In this document: in pieces, positions 18,439 to 26,456 of the stretch
How the letters are laid out: each line of letters begins with the position of its first letter
Numbering within the stretch: the first letter of the stretch is position 1
Assembly: GCF_029945535.1 (NCBI RefSeq)
Contig: NZ_JAQSCU010000008.1
Coordinates: 62,001-126,000, forward strand
Origin: Methylotenera sp.
Lineage (GTDB): Bacteria; Pseudomonadota; Gammaproteobacteria; Burkholderiales; Methylophilaceae
DNA length: 64,000 bases
Reading direction: 5' to 3'
Translations under genes and position numbers: made by a program
The notes under the pieces: generated by a model
The model's database searches: none
What the model was told of the DNA's origin: nothing
Seen by the model: the letters and a program-made list of their open reading frames with translations, nothing else

Positions 18439-18971
18439 GGCAAACCTATCGGCAAATTGCTAAGTTCCACGGTAGATTGGTCTTTAGGCGCTGGCTTCAT
18501 GTTGTTCGCCATCACCGAATGCAATAGGCTTAGATTAAACTTCGCTGCACGGTCTTGTGGGTCAATTCTCAACGACTGCTCATAAGCCATTTTTGCTTGC
18601 GTGTAGGCGTAGCGCGCTTCATCTTGCAGGGTGCCATCATCATTAATTCTACGAATCAAGCCAAATACAAACAGATTATTGCCGATATTGTATTGAATCT
18701 TCGCCTGATCATGTAGCGATGGTTGCGTCTCTAAAAGTTGCCCGTAGGTCTGCACGGCGTGTTTATAGTCTTTTTTATTGCCTTGGTCATAAGCGGCGGT
18801 GAATTTTTGCAAATACGGGTAAGCATCATCAGTCACTAATTGCCCAGCAGCAACTGTCTGATTCACCTTGGTGATGTGATGGATTTGATAAGCTTCATAA
18901 CCCGCACCTATTAAGCCAATAGCTAGAAATGCCCCAAATATCATATTGCTATTTTTGATATGTTTTACCAT
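18435..18971 (-). CDS. mxaK: MxaK, TPR-like membrane-anchored methanol dehydrogenase accessory protein
   Basis: 178 residues: one N-terminal membrane anchor (~10-27), then a periplasmic helical domain with tetratricopeptide-like segments (YAYTQAKMAYEQSLRIDPQDRAAKFNLSLL). Identification rests mainly on position between mxaC and mxaL, with overlapping start and stop codons on both sides, and on a size typical for MxaK. Role in methanol dehydrogenase maturation is taken from the family. Confidence 0.8.
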   Translation of the reverse strand: MVKHIKNSNMIFGAFLAIGLIGAGYEAYQIHHITKVNQTVAAGQLVTDDAYPYLQKFTAAYDQGNKKDYKHAVQTYGQLLETQPSLHDQAKIQYNIGNNLFVFGLIRRINDDGTLQDEARYAYTQAKMAYEQSLRIDPQDRAAKFNLSLLHSVMANNMKPAPKDQSTVELSNLPIGLP

Positions 18972-19936
18972 GAGTGTACCTTTAGGTTTTTAATGACTAA
19001 TATCAGCAGGCTTAAAACCAACGCAAGCACGATGAGGTTATTCGAGTAATCATGCCCAGGAATGCTCACCGTATACTGAATCATATTTTTTTCTTTAGAG
19101 TCGATGTATTGCAGGGCGGACTGCAGAGCCGTTGGGTTATCCGCCTCAAACGCCTTATATTTGATTTTGAGTGATTTAAAGTATTGATCCAGTACAATCG
19201 AATCAGGTACTTTGTCCTCTGAGTAGGTTTCTTTAGTAAAAATGCTGATGTCATCTGGCTCTCGTAACACAATCCAGTAGAGATTCAGTTTCTTGCCAAT
19301 AAAGTATTGTGAAATTTTTAGCTTCACGCGCGGACTTAACTTACCCGCCCCATCTGAAAGCAATATCACTGCGCGTGAGCCAGAGCTTTGGATGTTATCG
19401 AACAAATTAACCGCTTCAGTAATCCCCGCACCAATATTGGTTTGATTCAGCGCGGAGCCTGTCGCGGCATTAATTGCCGCATGAATGGCATCGCGGTTCG
19501 TGGTGATTTTCATACCGTATAAGGCAGAGTTAGTAAAACCCACCACGCCCATCATGTCATCTGGGCGCGAGTCGATAAAATCAGTAATCAACCTTCGTGC
19601 AGCGGCAGATTTAATTTCTGCCGCACGACCGCTAGTCGTTTGCCCAGCGAATGGATGATCCATACTCACGCTGCGGTCAATCACTAAAACTGTTTGTGCA
19701 CCTTTACCTACTTTTTGCTCTTTTCTACTCGCCCCTTGAGGCGAAGCCAAAGCCAAGATAATGCTCAATAAGATTAATGAGGTAATGGCTTTTACAACAA
19801 GGTTTGCGATTTCGGAAACCCTGTCTTTCGGCATAATTTCAAGCCAAGAGTACAGTTGACCTTGATGGCTTTTAAATACAAACGGCGCGGCTACAAGCGG
19901 CAACAGCAAGAGTGCCCATGGTTGCAATAGAATCAT
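18965..19936 (-). CDS. mxaC: MxaC, VWA-domain methanol dehydrogenase maturation protein
   Basis: About 323 residues. An N-terminal double membrane segment is followed by a VWA domain (~85-280) with the MIDAS motif VLVIDRSVSMDHPF and LLSDGAGK, then a final transmembrane helix near the C terminus (LIVLALVLSLLILVI). It resembles BatA/BatB proteins. The ATG at 19936 overlaps the mxaA stop (TAATG); a TTG six codons upstream is less likely. It belongs to the mxaRSACKL series. Confidence 0.86.
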   Translation of the reverse strand: MILLQPWALLLLPLVAAPFVFKSHQGQLYSWLEIMPKDRVSEIANLVVKAITSLILLSIILALASPQGASRKEQKVGKGAQTVLVIDRSVSMDHPFAGQTTSGRAAEIKSAAARRLITDFIDSRPDDMMGVVGFTNSALYGMKITTNRDAIHAAINAATGSALNQTNIGAGITEAVNLFDNIQSSGSRAVILLSDGAGKLSPRVKLKISQYFIGKKLNLYWIVLREPDDISIFTKETYSEDKVPDSIVLDQYFKSLKIKYKAFEADNPTALQSALQYIDSKEKNMIQYTVSIPGHDYSNNLIVLALVLSLLILVIKNLKVHSW

Positions 19937-20853
19937 TAAACGCCCCGCTCGCAATCTCTTAAACGCTTACTGAGTGTTTTAAGCTGTTGTAGTTGATTAG
20001 CACTTGCTACTTGATTGGCAAATAAGGCGGCATTCGACTGCTCAAAAAATTGAGTGATTTCTTGCTTCACTTTCAAGAATTTTGGATTAGCCGCTAAAAA
20101 ATGCTCTAGCTCATTGGCAAAGAGATTTGCACCGTAAATCTTATTAAATGCTTGATGCATATGCATCAAGGCATTCTTATTTGCAGTTTGCTCATGACCA
20201 AGCTTTTTAATATTGCGATGCGCTTGGGCAAATGCGCCATTCATAAACGGTAACCAACGTTTATCTGCATTCACATAAACAAGGCCAAGCAAGCCAGTTA
20301 CCAGCAAGGCTAATGCCGCCCAAAACCGAGCATAATGCATATTCAAATCAATCAGCGCAGGCTTAGACTGTGGCAGCATATTATCTTTTGCGTTAGTAAT
20401 GCCTTCTGCAACTAATGGTGCATACCAGAATTTCCATGCAGGAATATCAATCGATAATGCTTTTGCACCGCCTATAAGCGCCAGATGCTCATCTGGCAGT
20501 TGCATCACTAAAGGCTTTGCTGCGCTGATAAACACTTGATAACTTAGCGTGATTTTATAGATATTTGTGCTGCTACCTTTAGATGTCCGCACACTTACAT
20601 CGCGCAGCTCAATGCCATTCCTACTTTCACCTTTCATCGGCAATGAAGTTTTTGGTAGTTGGTAGGCGGCGTCCACTTCAACTTCAATGCTGCGACTTAA
20701 CACATCGCCCATCTGTATGTTATTACTAGTTTGTGGATTGATTGTGCTTAGAATCTTGACATCTGTTGTCTGCGCAAACGCCAGTGACGCGAACAGCGAC
20801 AAGCTGACAATCATCATTGATTTCATTATTGAGTTTTTCATCATTCTCTTCAT
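19936..20853 (-). CDS. mxaA: MxaA, methanol dehydrogenase calcium-insertion accessory protein
   Basis: 305 residues. A signal peptide (hydrophobic ~12-26, cleavage after AFA) leads to a periplasmic beta-rich domain, a transmembrane helix around 180-198 (WAALALLVTGLLGLVYV) and a helical cytoplasmic tail. The ATG follows the mxaS stop directly (TAAATG). MxaA is required for active calcium-containing methanol dehydrogenase in methylotrophs; its exact activity is unknown. Identification rests on gene order, length and architecture. Confidence 0.83.
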   Translation of the reverse strand: MKRMMKNSIMKSMMIVSLSLFASLAFAQTTDVKILSTINPQTSNNIQMGDVLSRSIEVEVDAAYQLPKTSLPMKGESRNGIELRDVSVRTSKGSSTNIYKITLSYQVFISAAKPLVMQLPDEHLALIGGAKALSIDIPAWKFWYAPLVAEGITNAKDNMLPQSKPALIDLNMHYARFWAALALLVTGLLGLVYVNADKRWLPFMNGAFAQAHRNIKKLGHEQTANKNALMHMHQAFNKIYGANLFANELEHFLAANPKFLKVKQEITQFFEQSNAALFANQVASANQLQQLKTLSKRLRDCERGV

Positions 20854-21714
20854 TTAAGCCATCATCTGTTCAAAATAATGTGACATCACATCTGGGTCGT
20901 ACTTGCCACTGATATAAATCGCCTGACTGTCAAAACGTGTGAATAAAGCTTCCAGCGCTTGTTTTCTTTCTGCAAAAGCTTCCTCAAATTGCGCTCTGAC
21001 TGCCTCACGAAAGAAAATAGTGCGATTCAAGCCAGTCTCAGGATCGATCATGTTGCCAAAACCAAACTTGGGCAGCTTTTTGTATTCGTGATCGTCCCAA
21101 AGTACGATAGGAATCACTTGATGCGCAGACATCGCATTTAAAGCCTGTTCAATCATAGGCATTGGCATATGAAAGTCTGAAATCCAAAACACCAAACCTC
21201 GGTTCTGACTCAAATACTCCGGCACTTCGAGTATGCCTTCAGAACCAACGCGCATCTTTTTGTATTCGCCAAGCTGCTCAATTACCTCAAATGACTGATG
21301 CACGTGATGACTTAAACTGAGCGTAAGGTCTTCAATCACATGATTGTTGTAAGCAATAAAGCTAAAAACATCACTTTTATCAAAGGCTGAATAGGCAATT
21401 GATGCCGCGATGTCCTTTGCCAAGTCTAATTTTCGGCCTTGCCCCTTATACTGCATGGAGCTAGATAAATCACAAACGGCAAAAATTGGCGTGGTATTGT
21501 CTTGATTAAACAACTTCACCTGCACCTGTTCATAGGGATCGCGCAACGTTTGGCGCAAGTCCACACGCCTAGCATCAGGATAATCAATCAAAGGTACATT
21601 ACCTTTGAATTCAAAACCCAAACCACGCTGCGTGCCACGGTGTTCACCAAAATGGATGCTGCTAGACTTCCAAGGAATTTGGTAATAAAACGGTTTAGCG
21701 TAAGCTGGAATCAT
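20854..21714 (-). CDS. mxaS: MxaS, DUF58/VWA-like protein
   Basis: 286 residues of the DUF58 family: RRVDLRQTLRDPYEQVQVKLF then a VWA-like metal site FAVCDLSSSMQYKGQGRKLDLAKDIA. Proteins of this kind partner with MoxR AAA+ ATPases as cofactors in metal insertion or maturation. The start overlaps the mxaR stop (ATGA), matching the mxaR-mxaS pairing of known clusters. Confidence 0.87.
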   Translation of the reverse strand: MIPAYAKPFYYQIPWKSSSIHFGEHRGTQRGLGFEFKGNVPLIDYPDARRVDLRQTLRDPYEQVQVKLFNQDNTTPIFAVCDLSSSMQYKGQGRKLDLAKDIAASIAYSAFDKSDVFSFIAYNNHVIEDLTLSLSHHVHQSFEVIEQLGEYKKMRVGSEGILEVPEYLSQNRGLVFWISDFHMPMPMIEQALNAMSAHQVIPIVLWDDHEYKKLPKFGFGNMIDPETGLNRTIFFREAVRAQFEEAFAERKQALEALFTRFDSQAIYISGKYDPDVMSHYFEQMMA

Positions 21715-22772
21715 GCTGCTTTTGCTTGAACTGATTTAGTTTGTGAAGGCACCGCTACCGTACTCAGAATCTGCGTGGTCAGTTCGCGCGCCAATTGCGT
21801 TCTGCGATTTTCATACATAGTGTTGAATACCAATCGGTGCGCTATTAACTCGTGGAATACCGCATGAATATCTTCAGGATATAAACTGTCACGGTTCATT
21901 AACCAAGCATTGACGCGTGCGGCTTTGAGCAACATCCCCATACCGCGCGGACTCGCGCCAGTGTGTATTAAACGATTCACATCAACGCTATCCAGCTTAA
22001 TGCCAAATTTTTCTGGATTTTGAGTTGATTCCCATAAATCTAAGGCATATTCCTCCAGCACATCACTAGATTTGATATGGCTTTGCAGCACATCTGAAAA
22101 TGCATTCAACTGGTCAAATTGCAATACATTTGACTCAACTTGTTTAGTCAGACTTTCCGCATGTTGAAACTTCACATCAAACATCAAAGCCTTGCGCAGT
22201 TCTCTATCGGCTGGAATATCAATCGGAATTTCCATCATAAAGCGATCGCGCGCTGCGGATGGAATCTCAAAGGTTTCATTTTTTTCGACTTGGTTACGGT
22301 CAGCAAATACCACCATGTGTGGCAAACGATATTCTTTTTTGAATGCACTGATATGGCGCTCAGCCATCACACGCAGCATCAAAGCATGCACTTGCGGACG
22401 TGCACGATTGATTTCATTGAAGAAAAATACAGATAGATTTTCACCTGCACGTAACAACGGACCTTCATCAATTTTTGGTCGACCATCCTCACCCAAATAG
22501 GTGTGATAAATCAGGTCATTTGGCATCAGGTCTACTGTGCCTTCAATTCGCTCATAAGCGCCACCGATACATCTGGCGATAGATTGAAGTAATGTCGTTT
22601 TACCAACCCCAACGCCACCTTCCAGCAACACATGACCACGTGCAAAGATGGCAATATTCATCAATCGTATGGCTTTATCCTGCCCTACAATCACTTTCTG
22701 CACTTCCTTTTCCAGCTTTAAAGCATGGCTGCGCCAGTCGGCCAGCTGAATATCGTGAGTTGCTATATGCAT
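21711..22772 (-). CDS. mxaR: MxaR, MoxR-family AAA+ ATPase
   Basis: 353 residues with the MoxR core: Walker A GGVGVGKTTLLQS, Walker B SVFFFNEINRARPQ, sensor and arginine finger region AARDRFMME, and a C-terminal lid with TGASPRGMGMLLKAARVNAWL. MoxR ATPases act as chaperones with VWA proteins; this is the first gene of the mxaRSACKL series and probably works with MxaS, MxaC and MxaL on methanol dehydrogenase metal loading. The ATG has an AGGA Shine-Dalgarno 8 bases upstream. The divergent gene at 22961 may share its promoter region. Confidence 0.9.
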   Translation of the reverse strand: MHIATHDIQLADWRSHALKLEKEVQKVIVGQDKAIRLMNIAIFARGHVLLEGGVGVGKTTLLQSIARCIGGAYERIEGTVDLMPNDLIYHTYLGEDGRPKIDEGPLLRAGENLSVFFFNEINRARPQVHALMLRVMAERHISAFKKEYRLPHMVVFADRNQVEKNETFEIPSAARDRFMMEIPIDIPADRELRKALMFDVKFQHAESLTKQVESNVLQFDQLNAFSDVLQSHIKSSDVLEEYALDLWESTQNPEKFGIKLDSVDVNRLIHTGASPRGMGMLLKAARVNAWLMNRDSLYPEDIHAVFHELIAHRLVFNTMYENRRTQLARELTTQILSTVAVPSQTKSVQAKAA

Positions 22773-22881
22773 ATATAATCCTATGTAAAATAAATTTTTA
22801 AAGGGTACGTTTGGTTTGTTATTGCGTTACTTTTACGGTCTCTTTTTGCGGTTGCTTTTTATTCATTGTTAATGTAATATT

Positions 22882-22893
22882 CAGACAGGTCTG
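22882..22893. promoter_or_regulatory. Inverted repeat CAGACAGGTCTG, candidate TetR operator
   Basis: CAGAC and GTCTG are inverted arms separated by two bases. It lies in the 188-bp region between mxaR and the gene at 22961, whose operon partner encodes a TetR regulator. AGAC/GTCT symmetry is common among TetR operators. The rest of this region shows no clear -35/-10 pair. Confidence 0.4.
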
Positions 22894-22960
22894 TTCACTT
22901 ATTTACAGTCTACTTGAAGAGTTCTGAAATATACAAGTAAATTTTTAGGGGTAATTTACA

Positions 22961-23755
22961 TTGAACCAAACTCATAGTTTTCAAACTGAGAGTCTGAGAC
23001 TTCTAAACTTAGGTTATCTAGGTTCATTAGGCTTTTTAAAGAGCTTAGCCACTTACAAAAGAACCTCTAACGCTTACCTATTGAAGCTTTCCAGCCAATT
23101 GAGCCGTTGGAATTTAGAAAGAATTTCTAATAAAAACATCAATGAACAAGCGCTAGACTTAACGCTTGATGACGTGAATGCGCTCAAAGAATTGATTCAA
23201 GTGGCTATCAACAAAGCGTCGGTCAAATACCCTGAAACTATTTATGATCAACTACTTTTTTTGACGATTGGCGCAATTCAGGTGCAATCACAGACCGGCT
23301 CTGATAAAGCATGGGCATTGGTCAATCAATCGATACAAAGCTTTTTAAGTGCTCAAAAAAGCAAACGCTTATTTTCATTCGGCCTTCTCACTGCAGCCAT
23401 CCTGATTTGCCTGAGTTTAACCACAGTGCCAATGCCTAAAATGCATCAGATGGAAGATACATCACAGATATTAGCAACAGAAGCTGTTGCGACTAAAGTT
23501 GTAGCAAGCGGCACTGACCCAGTCACAATGAGTACGCTGTTACTTGCTTACAACAAAATGAAAAGTGGTACTTGTCAGCTACCGCAAGCGGCAATGTTAC
23601 CGCCCGAACAAAGACAAGCCTTTTTAATGTTTGTGAATAATGGGATTGTTGAAGTACAACATGTAGAAAATCTAAGACTTGCTTTAGGTTACGTTAATTG
23701 CCTATATCCACAGGAGCTCATGCATCCAGTAGTTTCCACGGGAAATAGGTTATAA
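22961..23755 (+). CDS. Unrecognised single-pass membrane protein
   Basis: 264 residues that I do not recognise. The first ~135 residues are soluble and helical, followed by one transmembrane helix (~141-158, FGLLTAAILICLSLTTV) and a C-terminal domain of ~100 residues with two cysteines (about residues 204 and 247) that could form a disulfide if periplasmic. The start is TTG, preceded by AGGGG at a good distance; there is no in-frame ATG before the transmembrane helix. It is divergent from mxaR and 9 bp ahead of a TetR gene, so it is probably part of that regulated unit. Confidence 0.65.
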   Translation: MNQTHSFQTESLRLLNLGYLGSLGFLKSLATYKRTSNAYLLKLSSQLSRWNLERISNKNINEQALDLTLDDVNALKELIQVAINKASVKYPETIYDQLLFLTIGAIQVQSQTGSDKAWALVNQSIQSFLSAQKSKRLFSFGLLTAAILICLSLTTVPMPKMHQMEDTSQILATEAVATKVVASGTDPVTMSTLLLAYNKMKSGTCQLPQAAMLPPEQRQAFLMFVNNGIVEVQHVENLRLALGYVNCLYPQELMHPVVSTGNRL

Positions 23756-23764
23756 GGAACGAGT

Positions 23765-24319
23765 ATGAAAATGCGCGATAAAATACTAGCGACGGCTACC
23801 AGTTTATTTGAATCCCGAGGCATTCAGGCTTCTGGAGTAGATACCATCATTGCTGAGGCAGGCATTGCTAAAGCCACGCTTTACAAGCACTTTCCCAGTA
23901 AGAATCTATTGATTACTTCTTATCTTAGAGAGAAATCAGATAGATTCTATGAATGGCTAAACTCAAGCCTTGTCTCTAAAAAGGCGACTTCGCTTGAGAT
24001 ATTGATTTCGCTATGTGAGCTTGTTGAACAATGGATTATGACGCCTGAGTTCCATGGTCTGCCATTTCACATTGCGGCTGTAGAGTTCCCAGAACCCGAT
24101 CATCCAATCAATCAATATTCAGCGGTTTTAGCAGTTGAGCTACAAGGCTATTTATCCAAGATTGCAGCAACGGCTGGTGCAAAAGACCCTGAAGCATTAG
24201 GGCAACAGCTCACCATCTTGTTTGAAGGTGCTGCTTTGGTTGAAAGATTAAGCCCTGGATCAGGCGCCGCTAGCCGCGCAAAAAATGCAGCCATCACGCT
24301 GATACGCGCGTCTATTTAG
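23765..24319 (+). CDS. TetR/AcrR-family transcriptional regulator
   Basis: 184 residues. The N-terminal helix-turn-helix is canonical (ILATATSLFESRGIQASGVDTIIAEAGIAKATLYKHFPSK, residues ~6-48), with a ligand-binding helical domain after it. Shine-Dalgarno AAGGAACGAG precedes the ATG. It follows the unknown membrane protein by 9 bp and likely regulates it and itself, possibly through CAGACAGGTCTG at 22882. Confidence 0.9.
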   Translation: MKMRDKILATATSLFESRGIQASGVDTIIAEAGIAKATLYKHFPSKNLLITSYLREKSDRFYEWLNSSLVSKKATSLEILISLCELVEQWIMTPEFHGLPFHIAAVEFPEPDHPINQYSAVLAVELQGYLSKIAATAGAKDPEALGQQLTILFEGAALVERLSPGSGAASRAKNAAITLIRASI

Positions 24320-24353
24320 ACTCACCACTCAACTAAACTATAGTATTTGAATA

Positions 24354-24381
24354 TTAATATAAAATAATTATTTTATATTAA
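24354..24381. promoter_or_regulatory. Perfect 28-bp AT palindrome upstream of a marR gene
   Basis: The left arm TTAATATAAAATAA (24354-24367) is the exact reverse complement of TTATTTTATATTAA (24368-24381). It has no GC pairs. It may be an operator or a promoter region, or act as a weak terminator for tetR; the sequence alone does not decide. Confidence 0.45.
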
Positions 24382-24392
24382 ACTTGCATTTA

Positions 24393-24423
24393 AGTACGGA
24401 ACCATATTATCATTATCCGTACT
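24393..24423. promoter_or_regulatory. AGTACGG/CCGTACT inverted repeat, candidate MarR operator
   Basis: AGTACGG (24393-24399) and CCGTACT (24417-24423) are inverted 7-bp arms ending right at the marR start codon. The half-site CCGTACT recurs at 24959-24965, just before the efflux operon, in GGAACCGTACT, and GGAACC also occurs next to the first arm. This suggests that the MarR protein binds both upstream of itself and upstream of the efflux genes. Confidence 0.5.
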
Positions 24424-24927
24424 ATGTTATTACTCAAAGAATTACCTACCTCTAAAAGCTTAGAAAAGTTTGTGAAGCGTTATCCAGACGCTGACATCGC
24501 AGCTATTTCTGATTTTGTAAACTTGCTTCGTGCAAGCTCCGACATTTCTACCGCACTTGATAAACTGCTAGCTAAACATGAGCTTCTACAAGGGCGCTGG
24601 TGGGTGCTTGTATTGCTAATGCGTCAGGATGATCTGACTTCGACGCCGACAGATTTAGCTGAAAAAGCTGGTGTAACGAAAGCCACAATGACGGGGTTTA
24701 TTGATGGCCTGGTGAGAGAAGGCTTAGTCACCAGAATTACAGACGATGTAGATCGCAGAAAACTTCTCATTAAACTGACTGATGCTGGTCAACAAAAATT
24801 AGATATGGTTTTGCCTGATTACTATAAAAAAGTCAGCGCACTTATGTCGCTCCTTAATACTGACCAGAGGGCAAGCTTGCTGGTTAATGTTAACGTTTTA
24901 GCGTCTGGTCTTGATGTAATGAAATAG
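24424..24927 (+). CDS. MarR-family regulator of the adjacent efflux operon
   Basis: 167 residues. A winged helix at ~60-125 (TPTDLAEKAGVTKATMTGFIDGLVREGLVTRI with the wing DDVDRRKL) is flanked by dimerisation helices. There is no Shine-Dalgarno before the ATG, which directly abuts a CCGTACT half-site. It lies 50 bp ahead of the NodT/FUSC/DUF1656/HlyD operon and is its likely repressor, released by an aromatic or similar compound; that ligand is inferred. Confidence 0.87.
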   Translation: MLLLKELPTSKSLEKFVKRYPDADIAAISDFVNLLRASSDISTALDKLLAKHELLQGRWWVLVLLMRQDDLTSTPTDLAEKAGVTKATMTGFIDGLVREGLVTRITDDVDRRKLLIKLTDAGQQKLDMVLPDYYKKVSALMSLLNTDQRASLLVNVNVLASGLDVMK

Positions 24928-24954
24928 GTCGTTATTTTTTTACCCATATTGTTT

Positions 24955-24965
24955 GGAACCGTACT
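24955..24965. promoter_or_regulatory. GGAACCGTACT half-site before the efflux operon
   Basis: It repeats the CCGTACT element found at the marR promoter and lies 12 bp upstream of the outer-membrane efflux gene start. Confidence 0.4.
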
Positions 24966-24977
24966 AAATAAATATCA

Positions 24978-26456
24978 ATGTTTAAATTTCACAAATTTAA
25001 TGTAAGTAATGTCATTCACACCGCACGCAATATCACTGCAGCGGCTGTGATGATTTCATTGGTGGGCTGTGTCAGCATGTCTGGTATCAATCCAAAAGCG
25101 AAAAGTACTCAAGCAGTCACATTAAAGTCTGGTCAGGCAATAGCGTCCGCCTCACATATTGAGTGGCCCACGGTAGATTGGTGGAAGGCATATCACGATA
25201 AGCAGCTAGATGCTTTAATTGATAAAGCTGTGAGCGATAGTCCAACATTACGCATGGCACAAAGTCGCGTAAATCTAGTACAAGCCTATGCAGATAGCAT
25301 GCATGCCGAAACACTACCTAATATAGGCGGTGATGCTTCTGCAGTTCGTCAACGTTTTACCGAGTTACAGTTCATTCCTACACCATCGGCTGGCAATTGG
25401 GATTGGGACAATAAAATGACAGCTTCAATCGCCTATGACCTTGATTTATGGGGTAGGCAGGAAAGCATTTGGAATGCCTCGGTTAATGAAACTAATGCAA
25501 GCAAGTTAGAAGTTCAGCAGGTTAAACTTGAACTCGTAAATGCTGTGACTAGAAGCTATGTTCAATTAGCTATGGAATACCAATTACGTGACCTTGCTGA
25601 AGAGTACTTAGCTGAAGTTAATCAGCGCGTAGCTATTAAGCAACGTAGTATGAAAGCTGGGCTGGGTAACGAAATGGAGGTAATTGAAGCTGAAACTCCG
25701 CTGCCACTAGCAAGGGCAAAAATTGAAGTGATTGACGAGCGTATTAAGCTGTTACGCAATCAATTAGCGGCGTTATCAGGTCAAGGACCTGGCGCTGGTG
25801 ACAGCATCACACGTCCATCCATGACACTGGAAGCCAGTGCTGGGCTGCCAGACACTTTGCAAGCTAATCTAGTTGGACGCAGACCTGATGTACTAGCGCA
25901 TCGTTTGCATGTGGAAGCGGCGCAAGAAAATATTGAAGGAGCAAAGAAAGCTTTTTATCCGAATATTAACTTGATTGGGTTTATTGGTTTTCAGGCACTC
26001 GGCTTTGGTCAACTGCTTAGCACCGCTGCGGGTATTGCTGGCGCCGGCCCTGCAATTTCATTGCCTATATTTGATGGCGGAAGACGACGTGGAAACTTAT
26101 CAGCTAAAACTGCTAGCTATGATATTGCGGTAGAAAATTACAATACAGTCCTCGTTAAAGCGCTGCAAGATGTTTCAGATCAGTTAGTGATTATGCAGTC
26201 TAATCGCAAGCAAATCCAAGAGGTTGATATGGCATTGGCTTCTGCAAAAAAAGCGCATCATTTAGCCGAAGTAAGTTATAGCGGCGGCTTAAGCAATTAT
26301 CAGCATGTGCTTGATACCAATAACATAGTCATTCATCAACAAGAAATACGCACGCAATTACAAGCCGTTCGATTAGATGCTTATGCTGGCTTGATGCGAG
26401 CGCTTGGTGGCGGCACAGTTGATGAAACTATAGCTAAAGCTATGCCTTTGCCATGA
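24978..26456 (+). CDS. NodT-family outer-membrane efflux lipoprotein
   Basis: 492 residues of the OprM/NodT type. It has a lipoprotein signal (SLVGC, lipid-modified Cys near residue 31), then two repeats of coiled-coil/beta-strand structure (WPTVDWWKAYHDKQLDALIDKAV; LVGRRPDVLAHRLHVEAAQENI; SLPIFDGGRRRGNL). It forms the outer-membrane channel for the downstream FUSC/HlyD pump. Its stop overlaps the next ATG by four bases. Confidence 0.9.
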   Translation: MFKFHKFNVSNVIHTARNITAAAVMISLVGCVSMSGINPKAKSTQAVTLKSGQAIASASHIEWPTVDWWKAYHDKQLDALIDKAVSDSPTLRMAQSRVNLVQAYADSMHAETLPNIGGDASAVRQRFTELQFIPTPSAGNWDWDNKMTASIAYDLDLWGRQESIWNASVNETNASKLEVQQVKLELVNAVTRSYVQLAMEYQLRDLAEEYLAEVNQRVAIKQRSMKAGLGNEMEVIEAETPLPLARAKIEVIDERIKLLRNQLAALSGQGPGAGDSITRPSMTLEASAGLPDTLQANLVGRRPDVLAHRLHVEAAQENIEGAKKAFYPNINLIGFIGFQALGFGQLLSTAAGIAGAGPAISLPIFDGGRRRGNLSAKTASYDIAVENYNTVLVKALQDVSDQLVIMQSNRKQIQEVDMALASAKKAHHLAEVSYSGGLSNYQHVLDTNNIVIHQQEIRTQLQAVRLDAYAGLMRALGGGTVDETIAKAMPLP

